A DNA stretch of 64,000 nucleotides, taken from the NCBI GenBank assembly GCA_029060305.1, contig JAIDUG010000050.1, forward strand, positions 62,001 through 126,000. The letters are read 5' to 3'. Under the pieces are notes generated by a model, which was not told where the DNA came from, searched no databases, and worked only from the letters and a program-made list of their open reading frames with translations. Shown here one piece after another: positions 42,634 through 52,035 of the stretch. The position numbers were made by a program, and so were the translations under genes. This stretch comes from Ruminococcus sp. (lineage in GTDB: Bacteria; Bacillota; Clostridia; Oscillospirales; Ruminococcaceae). Every line of letters starts with the position of its first letter. Position 1 is the stretch's first letter.

Positions 42634-42813
42634 TCAGTAGCAACGATTTCTACGTCTGCACTGAGGACAAGTCCAAGTATCATTGTTTCCGTAATAGGTT
42701 ATAGTCTGACTTCTGCCACATACACAGGTAAAATATCCCTCTTTTCTGGCGGAAACCAGTCTTTCAGACAGTTCTCTCAATTCTTTTTTCTTTTTGCTTT
42801 CAAATAATCCCAT
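42634..42813 (-). CDS. small zinc-ribbon protein
   Basis: 59 residues: a lysine-rich helix (GLFESKKKKELRELSERL) and two Cys pairs, CVC and CPQC, about 22 residues apart, which form a zinc ribbon. It starts eight bases after GGAGG, the best ribosome site in this neighbourhood, so it is translated. Function is unknown; size and basic charge suggest nucleic-acid or ribosome binding. It is the last gene before a terminator. Confidence 0.75.
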   Translation of the reverse strand: MGLFESKKKKELRELSERLVSARKEGYFTCVCGRSQTITYYGNNDTWTCPQCRRRNRCY

Positions 42814-42931
42814 TTCTTTCACCTCCTCTGATAATATAATATCACAGGAAGAAAAGAAAATAAATATAAAACAGTTCGGAAAAAATTTTTAATTTCCGGA
42901 AAAGTTTTGTATTGACAGGCTATAATATAAA

Positions 42932-43714
42932 TTATTTACTGCCGAATACTGCATAGTAAGCTATCCCGAACCATTCACGTACCCAGTAAGTAGGCACGAT
43001 ATACCAGCTTGTATAGCCTGATATATTATAAGGGTCTATGCCGATATTTTTCGCAAGCATTTCCGCACGGCACTGGTGAAAAGCGTCAGTCACAAGAGTT
43101 ATTTTTTCGGGAAGTCCCTCACGGCTGATTATTTCCTGAGAGAATTTCAGATTTTCTTCTGTACTTGTCGACCTGTCTTCCATAAAAATACGTTCAGAAG
43201 AAATGCCCATTTCAACAAGATAGTCCCTCATACACTGAGCCTCGCTTATAGCCTCATCGTTTCCCTGTCCGCCGGAAACTACTACTTTCACGCTGTCATG
43301 TTCAGAAAGATACCTGTAAGCACAATCAAGACGACGACCCAACATAATACTGGGTCTGTCGTTATTTACCTTACACCCTAATACAACAACTGTATGATTT
43401 TCGTCAGGCGGAGGGTCATCAGAAGCCTTTATCATAAATATACTTATCACTATCGCAAGTATCACACATAACGCAATAATTACGGAAAATATACTAAGGA
43501 ATATTTTTCCGACAGAATTTTCCCAAAGTCTTTTTATAAGTTCGGTGAAAGGTTTCCAGAAAAGGAAAATCAAACTCATAGTTCCGGAAACAAATATACC
43601 TACAGCGTTTCCGATATTGAATATAACTCCCATAGTCAACGGCGAAACGAATATTACAAGCAACGCCAAAGAAATCAACAATGGTATGATTTTAACGTCC
43701 ATATTTTTCAACAT
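42932..43714 (-). CDS. YdcF/SanA family (DUF218) membrane protein
   Basis: 260 residues: three N-terminal membrane helices (about 10-100) and a DUF218 domain with VVVLGCKVNNDRPS, VVVSGGQGNDEAISEAQ and the EDRSTSTEENLKFS signature. The family includes ElyC and SanA, which act on undecaprenyl-phosphate-linked envelope precursors or vancomycin resistance in Gram-negatives; the exact reaction is not settled. It follows the PHP gene by seven bases and starts after AGGAG. Confidence 0.85.
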   Translation of the reverse strand: MLKNMDVKIIPLLISLALLVIFVSPLTMGVIFNIGNAVGIFVSGTMSLIFLFWKPFTELIKRLWENSVGKIFLSIFSVIIALCVILAIVISIFMIKASDDPPPDENHTVVVLGCKVNNDRPSIMLGRRLDCAYRYLSEHDSVKVVVSGGQGNDEAISEAQCMRDYLVEMGISSERIFMEDRSTSTEENLKFSQEIISREGLPEKITLVTDAFHQCRAEMLAKNIGIDPYNISGYTSWYIVPTYWVREWFGIAYYAVFGSK

Positions 43715-43721
43715 AAAACTC

Positions 43722-44558
43722 CTATTTCATTTTTGCGGAAAGTTTCAGTATACGGTCAAGATTTTCTTTTGTTGTGGATTCGCTACCGAGATGTGTGGGG
43801 ACATTGTTATAAAGTCCGTGGAAATCTGAACCGCCTGTTTCAATGAGTTCATAGCGTGAGACAATTGCAGAGAGTTCTTTTCTGTAATTTTCGTCGGCAG
43901 ACCAGTGACCTGTTTCAACGCCGTCAATCTTGCCTTTTTCTGCCAGTTCTTCCAAAAGTTCAATACTGTCATAAAGTGCAGGGTGTGCCATTACTGCCAC
44001 GCCTTTTGCCGTGTGAATGAGGTCTATGACAAACTTTACGTCAGGGTATTCACGTTCAACGTAACAGCAACCTGTTTTCGGATTGAAAAGTTCCCTGTCA
44101 AGACTGCCGTAAAATTCCAGTGAGTAACCGTAGTCAATCAACGCACGCATAATATGCTGTTTGAAAATGCTCTTTGAAGCGGTTGTGTGTTTGAGAATAC
44201 TTTCCATAGTAATCGGATATTTTTCCATAACCTTTGCAATCATTTCCTTTGAACATTCTTTTCTGATTTCGCAGGACTTCAGACAAAGACCTTCCAGTCT
44301 GTCAGGTTTGCGAGGAGCGTAACAAAGTATGTGTACTTTTCTGTTACGTTTCTTATCCCATGCCGAAAGTTCAACGCCTTTCAGGATATGCACGCCGGAA
44401 CGTTCACCGAGAATACTCGACCTTGAAAATGATGCCATAGTATCGTGGTCGGTAATGGAAAGCCATTCTATACCGGTACGTCTTGACTGTTCGATAATGT
44501 CTTCTATACCCATAGAGCCGTCAGAAAATTTTGAGTGACAGTGTAAATCGCAAATCAT
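43722..44558 (-). CDS. PHP-domain phosphoesterase
   Basis: 278 residues. Metal-binding motifs of the PHP fold: DLHCHSKFSDGS (about 3-14), SITDHDTM, GVELSAW, a central VMAHPALY and GGSDFHG at the end. Length and insert match the YciV/RNase AM (TrpH) group, which degrades nucleotides or 5' ends of RNA, so RNase AM activity is possible. It has its own promoter and leads the YdcF and zinc-ribbon genes. Confidence 0.87.
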   Translation of the reverse strand: MICDLHCHSKFSDGSMGIEDIIEQSRRTGIEWLSITDHDTMASFSRSSILGERSGVHILKGVELSAWDKKRNRKVHILCYAPRKPDRLEGLCLKSCEIRKECSKEMIAKVMEKYPITMESILKHTTASKSIFKQHIMRALIDYGYSLEFYGSLDRELFNPKTGCCYVEREYPDVKFVIDLIHTAKGVAVMAHPALYDSIELLEELAEKGKIDGVETGHWSADENYRKELSAIVSRYELIETGGSDFHGLYNNVPTHLGSESTTKENLDRILKLSAKMK

Positions 44559-44617
44559 AAAGAAACCCTCTTTTCTATATATACAACAGTTTATTCTTTA
44601 AACAAAACTTTAGATAT

Positions 44618-44646
44618 ATTATATCATATTCCTATGTGGATTTCAA
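44618..44646 (-). promoter_or_regulatory. promoter of the PHP-YdcF-zinc-ribbon operon
   Basis: TTGAAA (44646-44641), 17 bp, TATAAT (44623-44618) on the minus strand; leader of about 50 bases before an AGAGGG ribosome site. Confidence 0.8.
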
Positions 44647-44722
44647 GTATTTTATGCACTTTTCACCTGTTCAACACTTTTTCCGAAAATTTTCAATATA
44701 TTTACATAAAATAACAATAAAA

Positions 44723-45550
44723 TCAGTCATTGCAGAAAGCCGAATACAGTTCACCTTTTCTGAAACCTGATTCTTTTGCAACAGCCTTACAAGCGTCAGT
44801 AGGTTTTTCACCCATTTCAACAAGTCTTTTTACCTGTCCGAGAGCCTGCTCCAAAGTGACTTTATCGTCTGCAACCTGTTTTTTCCCCTCAACAACAAGC
44901 ACAAATTCCCCACGAGGTTCAGTAGTGTTGTAATACTCAACAGATTCCCCCAAAGTCATACGCAAAACTTCCTCGTGAATTTTTGTGAGTTCACGACAAA
45001 TGGAAATCTTCCTGTCCTCTCCGAAAAAATCCGACAGACATGACAAAGTATTTTTAAGTTTGTGCGGAGCTTCATAAAATACCATTAGTCCGGTTTCGTT
45101 TTTCAGCAACTCAAGGCGTTCAGAACGTTCTTTTTTGTTGACGGGCAAAAAACCCTCAAACATAAAGCGTCTTGTATCAAGTCCCGAAACTGCAACCGCT
45201 GAAACAACTGCACTTGCTCCAGGGACAACCTTTACTTCTATGTTGTTTTCCGCACACATTTTTACAAGCACTTCCCCAGGGTCTGAGATACAAGGCATAC
45301 CTGCATCTGTAACAATACCGCAGTTTTCGCCGTTCAGAATACGGTCAATAATACGCTGTGCCTCTGCTTTTGAACTATGTTCGTGAAAACTTACAAGCTG
45401 TTTTTTTATTTCGTAGCGGTTGAGAAGTTTCAGCGTAACCCTTGTATCTTCCGCACAAATAAAATCAACACTTTTCAGTGTATCCAACTGCCTTATAGTG
45501 ACGTCGTCAAGATTACCGATAGGCGTTCCGATAACATAAAAAATTCCCAT
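44723..45550 (-). CDS. rsmI: 16S rRNA 2'-O-methyltransferase RsmI
   Basis: 275 residues of the tetrapyrrole-methylase fold. The start FYVIGTPIGNLDDVTIRQL, the SAM-site FICAEDTR and GIVTDAGMPCISDPGE are signature elements. RsmI methylates C1402 of 16S rRNA. It starts after AAAGGAG, four bases from trmN6, as in the Bacillus yabB-yabC neighbourhood. Confidence 0.95.
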   Translation of the reverse strand: MGIFYVIGTPIGNLDDVTIRQLDTLKSVDFICAEDTRVTLKLLNRYEIKKQLVSFHEHSSKAEAQRIIDRILNGENCGIVTDAGMPCISDPGEVLVKMCAENNIEVKVVPGASAVVSAVAVSGLDTRRFMFEGFLPVNKKERSERLELLKNETGLMVFYEAPHKLKNTLSCLSDFFGEDRKISICRELTKIHEEVLRMTLGESVEYYNTTEPRGEFVLVVEGKKQVADDKVTLEQALGQVKRLVEMGEKPTDACKAVAKESGFRKGELYSAFCND

Positions 45551-45553
45551 TAT

Positions 45554-46273
45554 TTACTCCTTTCCTGTACTGTAGATTCTTTCAAGTTCTTCCGTAAAAC
45601 CGTCTCCGCTTCTTATGTATAACTGCGGTTCAATCTGCATAAAAGGTTTAGAGCCTTTTTTCCCCTCGACAAGAAAAAGCCATGCAGAAGTTTCAGGATT
45701 CTTTGAAACAAAACGTATTCTTTTAGGTTCGATACCGTTGTTACGCATTGCACATATAACATCAGCAAGTCTTTCCGGACGGTTGCAGATACAGAGCCTT
45801 CCGCCGAATTTGAGGAGCTTTCCTGCACAACGGCAAACGTCGTCAATATTGCACATAATCTCGTGCCGTGCGATTTTCTGAGAAGTTATTGTACTCTCAA
45901 AACCTGCATTGACCGCTTTATAAGGCGGATTGCAAGTCACAAGGTCAAGCTGTCCAATAGGTGCATTTTCCCAAAGATTTCGCAAGTCAGCACACACCGG
46001 AACTATTCCCGAAACCTCACTTTTTTCAATACCTGCTTTCAACTGTTCAATAGCATTTTCCTGAATGTCAACAGCATACGTAATCTGCGGAGGATTTTTT
46101 TTCTGCATAATAAGAGGAATTATTCCGCAACCCGTTCCCAAATCGCAAACCTTATCTTTTTTCCTGTACTGTGAGAAGTCCGCAAGCAAAAAAGCATCCG
46201 TTCCGAATCTGTGTTCACTGCTTGCACATACGTAAATTTTATCGGTAAGTTTTTCGTATTTGTAGTCTGTCAT
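45554..46273 (-). CDS. trmN6: tRNA adenine-N6 methyltransferase (YabB/TrmN6-like)
   Basis: 239 residues. Rossmann SAM site VCDLGTGCGIIPLIM and catalytic NPPY (LVTCNPPYKA). TrmN6 methylates A37 of tRNA-Val; the related YabB of Bacillus methylates other tRNA positions, so the exact nucleotide is uncertain. It overlaps the mnmA stop by four bases and precedes rsmI, forming an RNA-modification operon. Confidence 0.88.
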   Translation of the reverse strand: MTDYKYEKLTDKIYVCASSEHRFGTDAFLLADFSQYRKKDKVCDLGTGCGIIPLIMQKKNPPQITYAVDIQENAIEQLKAGIEKSEVSGIVPVCADLRNLWENAPIGQLDLVTCNPPYKAVNAGFESTITSQKIARHEIMCNIDDVCRCAGKLLKFGGRLCICNRPERLADVICAMRNNGIEPKRIRFVSKNPETSAWLFLVEGKKGSKPFMQIEPQLYIRSGDGFTEELERIYSTGKE

Positions 46274-47346
46274 TTTATAGTACCTCCGCCGACAACAACG
46301 TCACCGTCATAAAAGACTACAGCCTGACCGCTTGTAACTGCCCTTTGCGGTTTATCAAACTCAACCAGATATTCACCGTTTCCGATGTACGATACAACCG
46401 CCGGTTGTTCGTGCTGACTGTAACGTGTTTTTGCGGTAACCCTCATAGGTGCTGAAATTTCCGCAACAGATATTAAATTAACGTCCTCTGCAATCAGTGT
46501 ACTTGAATACAAGTCCTTTTCGTCACCGAGAGTAACCGTGTTTCCTGCAATATCTTTTCGTACAACATATGCCGGTCTGCCGAGAGAGATTCCGAGACCT
46601 TTACGCTGACCGATTGTATAATTTATTATTCCCCTGTGAGTACCGAGAATTTTTCCGTCCACGCTGACAAAATCACCCTCTGGTACTTTTTCACCTGTAA
46701 ATTTTTCGATAAAAGAAACATAATCGCCGTCCGGTACAAAACATATATCCTGACTGTCGGGTTTGTCCGCATTTACGAGACCCGCATTTTCTGCAATCCG
46801 ACGGACTTCTGACTTTTCAAGGTTTCCCAGCGGAAAAATTATATGTTTCAGTTGTTCCTGCGTAAGCGAGTAAAGCACATATGTCTGGTCTTTGCTTCTG
46901 TCTTTCGGACGTTTCAGAATATACCTGCCTGTTTTTTCGTCAAAATCCTTTATCGCATAATGTCCCGTAGCTATGTAGTCGTATTCGAGTTCCAAGGCAC
47001 GACGTAGCATTTTGTCAAATTTAACATGACGGTTGCACTCTATACAGGGATTCGGAGTACGTCCGCAAAGGTACTTTTCCGCAAAGTCTTTCATAACGCA
47101 CTCACGGAAATTATCCTTGAAATTAAAAACAAGGTGTTCAAAACCGAGACGATACGCCACAATTCTTGCGTCCTCAACGTCCGATAACGCACAACAGGTT
47201 TTGCCGTCCTTTTCTGCCTGAACAATGTCCTCATCACTGAAAAGTTTAAGAGTTACGCCCATAACCTCGTAACCCTGTTCTCTGAGAATCAGTGCGGAAA
47301 CTGAACTGTCCACACCACCGCTCATACCTACCATTACTTTTTTCAT
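46270..47346 (-). CDS. mnmA: tRNA 2-thiouridylase MnmA
   Basis: 358 residues. PP-loop GMSGGVDSSVSA at the N-terminus, active-site Cys in PNPCIECNRHVKF, second Cys in PDSQDICFVPDGDY, plus the C-terminal beta-barrel. It makes 2-thiouridine at the wobble position of Lys, Glu and Gln tRNAs with ATP and persulfide sulfur. The upstream terminator and an AAGGACG site mark it as possibly independently expressed. Confidence 0.95.
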   Translation of the reverse strand: MKKVMVGMSGGVDSSVSALILREQGYEVMGVTLKLFSDEDIVQAEKDGKTCCALSDVEDARIVAYRLGFEHLVFNFKDNFRECVMKDFAEKYLCGRTPNPCIECNRHVKFDKMLRRALELEYDYIATGHYAIKDFDEKTGRYILKRPKDRSKDQTYVLYSLTQEQLKHIIFPLGNLEKSEVRRIAENAGLVNADKPDSQDICFVPDGDYVSFIEKFTGEKVPEGDFVSVDGKILGTHRGIINYTIGQRKGLGISLGRPAYVVRKDIAGNTVTLGDEKDLYSSTLIAEDVNLISVAEISAPMRVTAKTRYSQHEQPAVVSYIGNGEYLVEFDKPQRAVTSGQAVVFYDGDVVVGGGTIK

Positions 47347-47364
47347 AAAAATATCACGTCCTTA

Positions 47365-47392
47365 TAAAAAATCAGGCGAACAGAGTTCGCCT
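47365..47392 (-). terminator. terminator between the HAD gene and mnmA
   Basis: AGGCGAAC and GTTCGCCT with a three-base loop, followed by GATTTTTT on the minus strand. The stem starts one base after the HAD stop and the T-run ends shortly before the mnmA ribosome site, so mnmA must use read-through or a promoter that I cannot locate. Confidence 0.85.
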
Positions 47393-48040
47393 TTAAAAAA
47401 TACTAGTCAGCTTATCAAGAGTGTCAAAATAATAATCAGAAATTTTTTGAATTTCCGCACGGTCACCGACAGAAAGTACGTCACAAACTCCTGCCGTCAT
47501 AAAACCTGCCTTTACTGCCGTTTCAATGCAGTGCAGAGAATCTTCCACAACAAGTACATTTTCAGGAAGAAGTCCCATAATCTCCGCACATTTCAGGTAC
47601 ATATCGGGATTCTTTTTACCTTGCGGAAACTCCGCTGATGTAATCAGAAACTTCATTCTGCCGTAAATTCCGAGACGTTTCAGAGAGGCTTCAGCGAGAC
47701 TTCTGTAAGTAACGGTAGCCACACCGTAAGGAATGTTTATTCCGTCAAGAAAGTCAAGTGTTTCTGCAACTCCTGATTTAAGGGGAATATTATGGAAATA
47801 TTCATAACGGACTATTTCTTCAATACGGTTTATAACATATTCAACAGTACATTCAAGCCCAAACTCCTGTATAAAAAGTTCGGAAGCCTTGTCAATAGTT
47901 AGTTTCTTAACACGGTCTGAAATATCTTCCGGCGGATTTTCCACACCGTTTTCCTTAAGGAAAGCACGGTCAGTATCATACCATACATTCATGGAATCTA
48001 TCAGAGTCCCGTCAAGGTCGAATATTATTCCTTTAATCAT
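47393..48040 (-). CDS. HAD phosphatase (beta-phosphoglucomutase-like)
   Basis: 215 residues, HAD subfamily IA with a helical cap. Catalytic motif IFDLDGTLIDSM (about 6-17), a later Thr motif in VATVTYRSLA, Lys in FPQGKKNPDMYLK and VVEDSLHCIETA. The usual substrate group is sugar phosphates; a specific one is not evident. It overlaps the C39-type peptidase gene by eight bases. Confidence 0.87.
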   Translation of the reverse strand: MIKGIIFDLDGTLIDSMNVWYDTDRAFLKENGVENPPEDISDRVKKLTIDKASELFIQEFGLECTVEYVINRIEEIVRYEYFHNIPLKSGVAETLDFLDGINIPYGVATVTYRSLAEASLKRLGIYGRMKFLITSAEFPQGKKNPDMYLKCAEIMGLLPENVLVVEDSLHCIETAVKAGFMTAGVCDVLSVGDRAEIQKISDYYFDTLDKLTSIF

Positions 48041-49172
48041 TTACTTCTTCCGTTTCTGCTTCCGTCACATATTCTTCAACCGCTTCCGGCTGAGGTATTT
48101 CCGGTTCCGGTTCTATTTCTGTTAGTTCTGTTTCGGTTTCCGTTTCCGGTTCAGCTTCCGGTGCTGTTTCCGGCAGTTCCGATTCTGTTTCTGTTGCTTC
48201 TGTTTCTGTTGAAAGTTCTGTCATTATCGTTTCGGTTTCAGTAACTGTCGTTTCAGTTTTTGCTTCTGTAGTAATATTCTGTTCGGACTTTGTAACCGGC
48301 TTTGGCTCAGCGTCAAGACCTTTTTCAGCATCACCGCATATTATAACAGCCTGTTTTCCGAGTATATCATAAATCTTCTCAAATTTTTCAAGCGGATATG
48401 TTGTATTTCCTACGAGAGGGTCAGCAAGATAAACGATTCCTTTGTCAAGGTCGTATCCGTAAAGCGTTAAACAGTGCTGATAGGTACAGAACCACATTTC
48501 CTCACCGTTCTTTGCAGTGTAGACGTATTCAGGTTTTGTGTCCATAAGGTACATAGTAGCCCATACAACGACAGGTCTGCCCTGTTCAACCTGATAGAAA
48601 AGCTCCTGAAAATCCGTTCCTGTAAGGTCTACCGGATAACAGTCAGATTTCTGCACACGGAAAAAACGCCTTGCTGACTTGCATATTACCGGAGAACTGC
48701 AACCGAATCCCGTATATGAAGTAGGGTCACCGATATAGCACTGATTCATAGTGTATTCGCCGTTCATATCAATATTCATATAATTGCACATTGTAACCTT
48801 GTCAACGTCAAATCCAAGAAAATTGAGTGTCTGAGTAAGGGCGGTTATTTCACAACCTGTAGGAAGCTCAGGATTCTGCATTACTGTATGAAAGTCGTCA
48901 ATGACAGCTGATGACGGCAAATCATAATCTTTCTGATAGATGTCAATAGTAACAGGCTCGACTTCTGTAGTTACTTCCTTTTCAATTAATTTTTCCGGTT
49001 CAGCAGTTTCCTGTTTCTGATAATTCTCAACTTCAACGTAACTTCCGTCAGAGATAGTATCGGCATCTGCTTCTGTGGAACTGTTCATAATTCTTACCCT
49101 GCTTCCGCAGGAAGTAAATGTCAATGTTGCCATAACCGCAACGGCTGTGATTTTCAGAAATTTGTTTATCAT
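48033..49172 (-). CDS. C39-type peptidase lipoprotein with acidic repetitive tail
   Basis: 379 residues. Lipobox TSC (FTSC) places lipidated Cys22 at the membrane. A Cys peptidase C39-like domain has Cys in PTGCEITALTQTL, His in CTYQHCLTLYGYD and Asp in YLADPLVG, a complete triad. From about residue 285 the tail is Thr/Glu/Pro-rich with ETET-type repeats. C39-like secreted enzymes cut peptide leaders or act on cell-wall peptides; no bacteriocin gene is near, so a wall-associated role is more likely. It starts after GGAG. Confidence 0.82.
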   Translation of the reverse strand: MINKFLKITAVAVMATLTFTSCGSRVRIMNSSTEADADTISDGSYVEVENYQKQETAEPEKLIEKEVTTEVEPVTIDIYQKDYDLPSSAVIDDFHTVMQNPELPTGCEITALTQTLNFLGFDVDKVTMCNYMNIDMNGEYTMNQCYIGDPTSYTGFGCSSPVICKSARRFFRVQKSDCYPVDLTGTDFQELFYQVEQGRPVVVWATMYLMDTKPEYVYTAKNGEEMWFCTYQHCLTLYGYDLDKGIVYLADPLVGNTTYPLEKFEKIYDILGKQAVIICGDAEKGLDAEPKPVTKSEQNITTEAKTETTVTETETIMTELSTETEATETESELPETAPEAEPETETETELTEIEPEPEIPQPEAVEEYVTEAETEEVND

Positions 49173-49176
49173 TTTT

Positions 49177-50379
49177 CTACTCCATGTCTATCATAATTTT
49201 TGCCCTGTAATCCTTTTGGGCGGAAGTCACCGTCTCAAGCGAAAGACCGTATAAATCAGAGGCACGCATTTCTATATCAACAAAACGCTCTGCAATTTCG
49301 CTTATCTGAGAGAGTTTCACAACGGAAGAACCATACGGAATACTTGTTTTTCCCTTTGCAAGTGCAAGGATTTCCCTGCCTCTTTCATTAAATGCAAGAA
49401 TACGTCCGAATGGTGGTAAATATTTCATATCGTCCCTTGTTATCCCGATAAGTACGGAAAGCATTATGCGTCTGATACGTGCCATTGTGTAACGCTTTGT
49501 CTTTATCGTGAAAAAAAGCTCGTCAAGTGAGCCTGACATTCGTGCATTGTAAATGCGGTTTTCAAGTCCCTGTCCCACGTCATTTATAATGGCTATTTCC
49601 TCCGGTGAAGAAGTCCTGAGCTTATACAGCATAACTCTTTCAAGTCTTTCAAGGGAAGCCGTCTCGCCTCTCTGAATGGCGTTTTCAAGAGCCTCTCTCC
49701 ATATATCCGGCATAAAATCCCCTGCCGACTGCAAACCATCTCCGGAAAAAATCCTGTTTCTTATATCAGAAGCACTTGTTATATCGCCGTAAGGTTCGTC
49801 ACTGTCGTGAGGTGTGCCTGTTCTCCTGACCGTGAAAGGTTTCATTTCAGAAGAAAATTTCGCCATTGAACTGAGATACTCAATAGCAAGTAAATTATTA
49901 GGTTCAGCAATAACGGAAGCTGAAACAGGGTCTATTCCGTTTACCACGGAACTCAAAGCCCTCGGATAAGTATAACCCTTTTCCATTATGTTCATTATTT
50001 CCTTATTATCCGAAACAATAACATCTTGTACTGTTTTAAAGGCGGTGGAAAGTTTCCTGATGTCTCCGCACTCACTGCCGAAAGAAATTTCCTCAACTAC
50101 TCCCAGAGAGTTCAGCAACCATACAGCACCTGCCGAAAAATTTTCCGCTGAGGAAAGACAGTACTGTACAGGAAGCTCTATCACCAAATCCACTCCGGAA
50201 CGTACAGCTAATTTAGCACGTTCAAGTTTACCGATGACTGCAACGTCACCACGCTGTACGAAGTTTCCGCTCATTACTGCAACGATATGTGTAGCTCCGT
50301 TTTTTCTTGTCTCACGGATATGATGAAGATGTCCGTTGTGGAACGGATTGTACTCGCATATAATACCGCTGATTTTCAT
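49177..50379 (-). CDS. tmcAL: tRNA(Met) cytidine acetate ligase TmcAL
   Basis: 400 residues. The N-terminal nucleotidyltransferase motif HNGHLHH in GIICEYNPFHNGHLHHI and the YlbM C-terminal domain are clear. In Bacillus TmcAL forms N4-acetylcytidine at the wobble of elongator tRNA-Met from acetate and ATP. Acetate kinase is divergently next to it. The ATG at 50379 follows GAGG; an earlier in-frame ATG (50406) lacks a site. Confidence 0.93.
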   Translation of the reverse strand: MKISGIICEYNPFHNGHLHHIRETRKNGATHIVAVMSGNFVQRGDVAVIGKLERAKLAVRSGVDLVIELPVQYCLSSAENFSAGAVWLLNSLGVVEEISFGSECGDIRKLSTAFKTVQDVIVSDNKEIMNIMEKGYTYPRALSSVVNGIDPVSASVIAEPNNLLAIEYLSSMAKFSSEMKPFTVRRTGTPHDSDEPYGDITSASDIRNRIFSGDGLQSAGDFMPDIWREALENAIQRGETASLERLERVMLYKLRTSSPEEIAIINDVGQGLENRIYNARMSGSLDELFFTIKTKRYTMARIRRIMLSVLIGITRDDMKYLPPFGRILAFNERGREILALAKGKTSIPYGSSVVKLSQISEIAERFVDIEMRASDLYGLSLETVTSAQKDYRAKIMIDME

Positions 50380-50518
50380 TTTACTACCTCTTTTCACAAA
50401 TTTCAATGATTACAGAAAAAATTTCATTTATTGTACATAATATTTTCAAAATTCCGGATTCCTTTGTCTACTTTTTTATTATTTTACAAATTTAACTGAA
50501 TAAATTTTCAAAAACCCC

Positions 50519-50546
50519 TTGCAATTTATCGAAAAAAGTATATAAT
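50519..50546 (+). promoter_or_regulatory. ackA promoter
   Basis: TTGCAA (50519-50524), 16 bp, TATAAT (50541-50546). The expected start point is about 50553, which is downstream of the first in-frame ATG (50552) and so argues for the later start at 50588. Confidence 0.7.
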
Positions 50547-50587
50547 TATATATGCAAAACCAAAAACTGAAAGGAATGTTTTCAATT

Positions 50588-51787
50588 ATGATTATTTTAG
50601 TTGTAAACGCCGGTAGTTCTTCACTGAAATACCAGCTTATCAACATGGACGATGAAAGCGTTATTGCAAAGGGTAACTGCGACAGAATCGGCATTGACGG
50701 TCACATCTCACACAAGACAGGAAACGGAAAGTCCTTTGAGGCTGACTGCAACTTCCCTACTCACACAGAGGCTTTTATGAAACTCGTTGAAGCCCTCACA
50801 ACAGGTGATGCAAAGGTTATCGACAGTATGGACGAAATTTCTGCTGTAGGTCACAGAATCGTGCAGGGTGCTGATATTTTCGACAAATCTGTACTTGTTA
50901 CAGATGAAATTATCGACAAAATCGACGAACTCCGTGAACTCGCTCCGGTACACAACCACGCACACGCACTTGCACTCAGAGCCTGTAAAAAGGTTATTCC
51001 TGAGGGTGTACCACAGGTTGCAGTATTCGATACAGCTTTCCACCAAACAATGCCCCCAAAGGCTTATATGTTCGGACTTCCCTATGAAGATTATGAGACA
51101 CTCCATGTAAGAAAATACGGTTTCCACGGAACATCACACAGATTTGTTTCTTCCGCACTTGCTGAAGCTATGGGAAAAGATATAAAAGACCTCAAGATTG
51201 TTTCCTGTCATCTCGGAAACGGTTCTTCAATCACTGCTGTTGACGGTGGAAAATCAGTAGATACTTCAATGGGATTCACTCCCCTTGACGGCGTTGTAAT
51301 GGGTACTCGTACAGGTTCCGTTGACCCGTCCGCTGTAACTTTCGTTGCTGACAAACACGGCTTCACAGCTTTACAGATGAGCGAATATATGAATAAGAAA
51401 TCCGGTTTCCTCGGAGTATCGGGCGTAGGTTCTGACAACCGTGATATTACTGAGGCAGCTTCCCACGGAAACGAAAGAGCTAAACTTGTATCTGATATGC
51501 TTGTATATGAAATCAAGAAGTATATCGGTTCATACGCCGCTGCAATGAACGGTCTCGACGCTGTACTTTTCACAGGCGGTATCGGTGAAAATGCTTATGA
51601 CGTGAGAGAAAACGTCTGCACAGATATGGAATTTTTAGGCATTAAACTTGACAAGTCCGCTAACGACGGTATGAGAGGACAGTTAAAGAAGATTTCCGCT
51701 GACGATTCAAAAGTACAGGTATGGGTTGTACCGACAAACGAAGAACTTCTCATAGCAAGAGATACTCTCGCACTCATTTCTGAATAA
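50588..51787 (+). CDS. ackA: acetate kinase
   Basis: 399 residues. ASKHA motifs: NAGSSSLKYQ (about 7-16), the DTAFHQTMPP and GFHGTSHR, HLGNGSSI and FTGGIGENA segments. It transfers phosphate from acetyl-phosphate to ADP, the ATP-yielding step of acetate fermentation. No pta gene is beside it. Codon use is strongly biased, as expected for a highly expressed fermentation enzyme. The start is placed at the ATG at 50588 because an earlier ATG would precede transcription. Confidence 0.97.
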   Translation: MIILVVNAGSSSLKYQLINMDDESVIAKGNCDRIGIDGHISHKTGNGKSFEADCNFPTHTEAFMKLVEALTTGDAKVIDSMDEISAVGHRIVQGADIFDKSVLVTDEIIDKIDELRELAPVHNHAHALALRACKKVIPEGVPQVAVFDTAFHQTMPPKAYMFGLPYEDYETLHVRKYGFHGTSHRFVSSALAEAMGKDIKDLKIVSCHLGNGSSITAVDGGKSVDTSMGFTPLDGVVMGTRTGSVDPSAVTFVADKHGFTALQMSEYMNKKSGFLGVSGVGSDNRDITEAASHGNERAKLVSDMLVYEIKKYIGSYAAAMNGLDAVLFTGGIGENAYDVRENVCTDMEFLGIKLDKSANDGMRGQLKKISADDSKVQVWVVPTNEELLIARDTLALISE

Positions 51788-51832
51788 TTCAATTATACAT
51801 CAGTATGGTTTAAAAATCAACACATTTTTATA

Positions 51833-51870
51833 AATACGCTTTTTCTTATGACGGAAAAGCGTATTTTTTT
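51833..51870 (+). terminator. ackA terminator
   Basis: AATACGCTTTT pairs with AAAAGCGTATT over a 10-base loop, then a run of T. A second inverted repeat (TTTTCCAC ... GTGGAAAA) lies further downstream with a long loop; its meaning is unclear. Confidence 0.88.
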
Positions 51871-51966
51871 CGATATTTTCCACGCTGAATTGTGCATATG
51901 TGACAAAAATTTTCGCACCATTATAGTGGAAAAAGACAGCACTTTCAACAAATTTTGTTTTTTTAC

Positions 51967-51995
51967 TTGACAAAAAATTTTAATTGATATATAAT
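51967..51995 (+). promoter_or_regulatory. promoter of the HMA-like gene
   Basis: TTGACA, 17 bp, TATAAT, perfect sigma-A consensus. No CsoR- or CopY-type operator is obvious around it. Confidence 0.85.
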
Positions 51996-52035
51996 CATTA
52001 TTGCTACAATAATATTAAAAAGGAGTGTTTTTTCT

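Noticed and set aside
42912-42926. TTGACA followed by TATAAT on the plus strand
   Set aside because: The two boxes are only three bases apart, so they cannot be one promoter, and no plus-strand gene follows.
48033-48330. Thr/Glu-rich repeats as a separate gene or mobile repeat
   Set aside because: They are in frame with the C39-type lipoprotein and form its tail; the pattern is codon-level low complexity, not a DNA repeat.
51876-51932. Long-loop inverted repeat TTTTCCAC ... GTGGAAAA downstream of ackA
   Set aside because: Eight-base arms with a 41-base loop are expected by chance in AT-rich DNA and lie after a good terminator.
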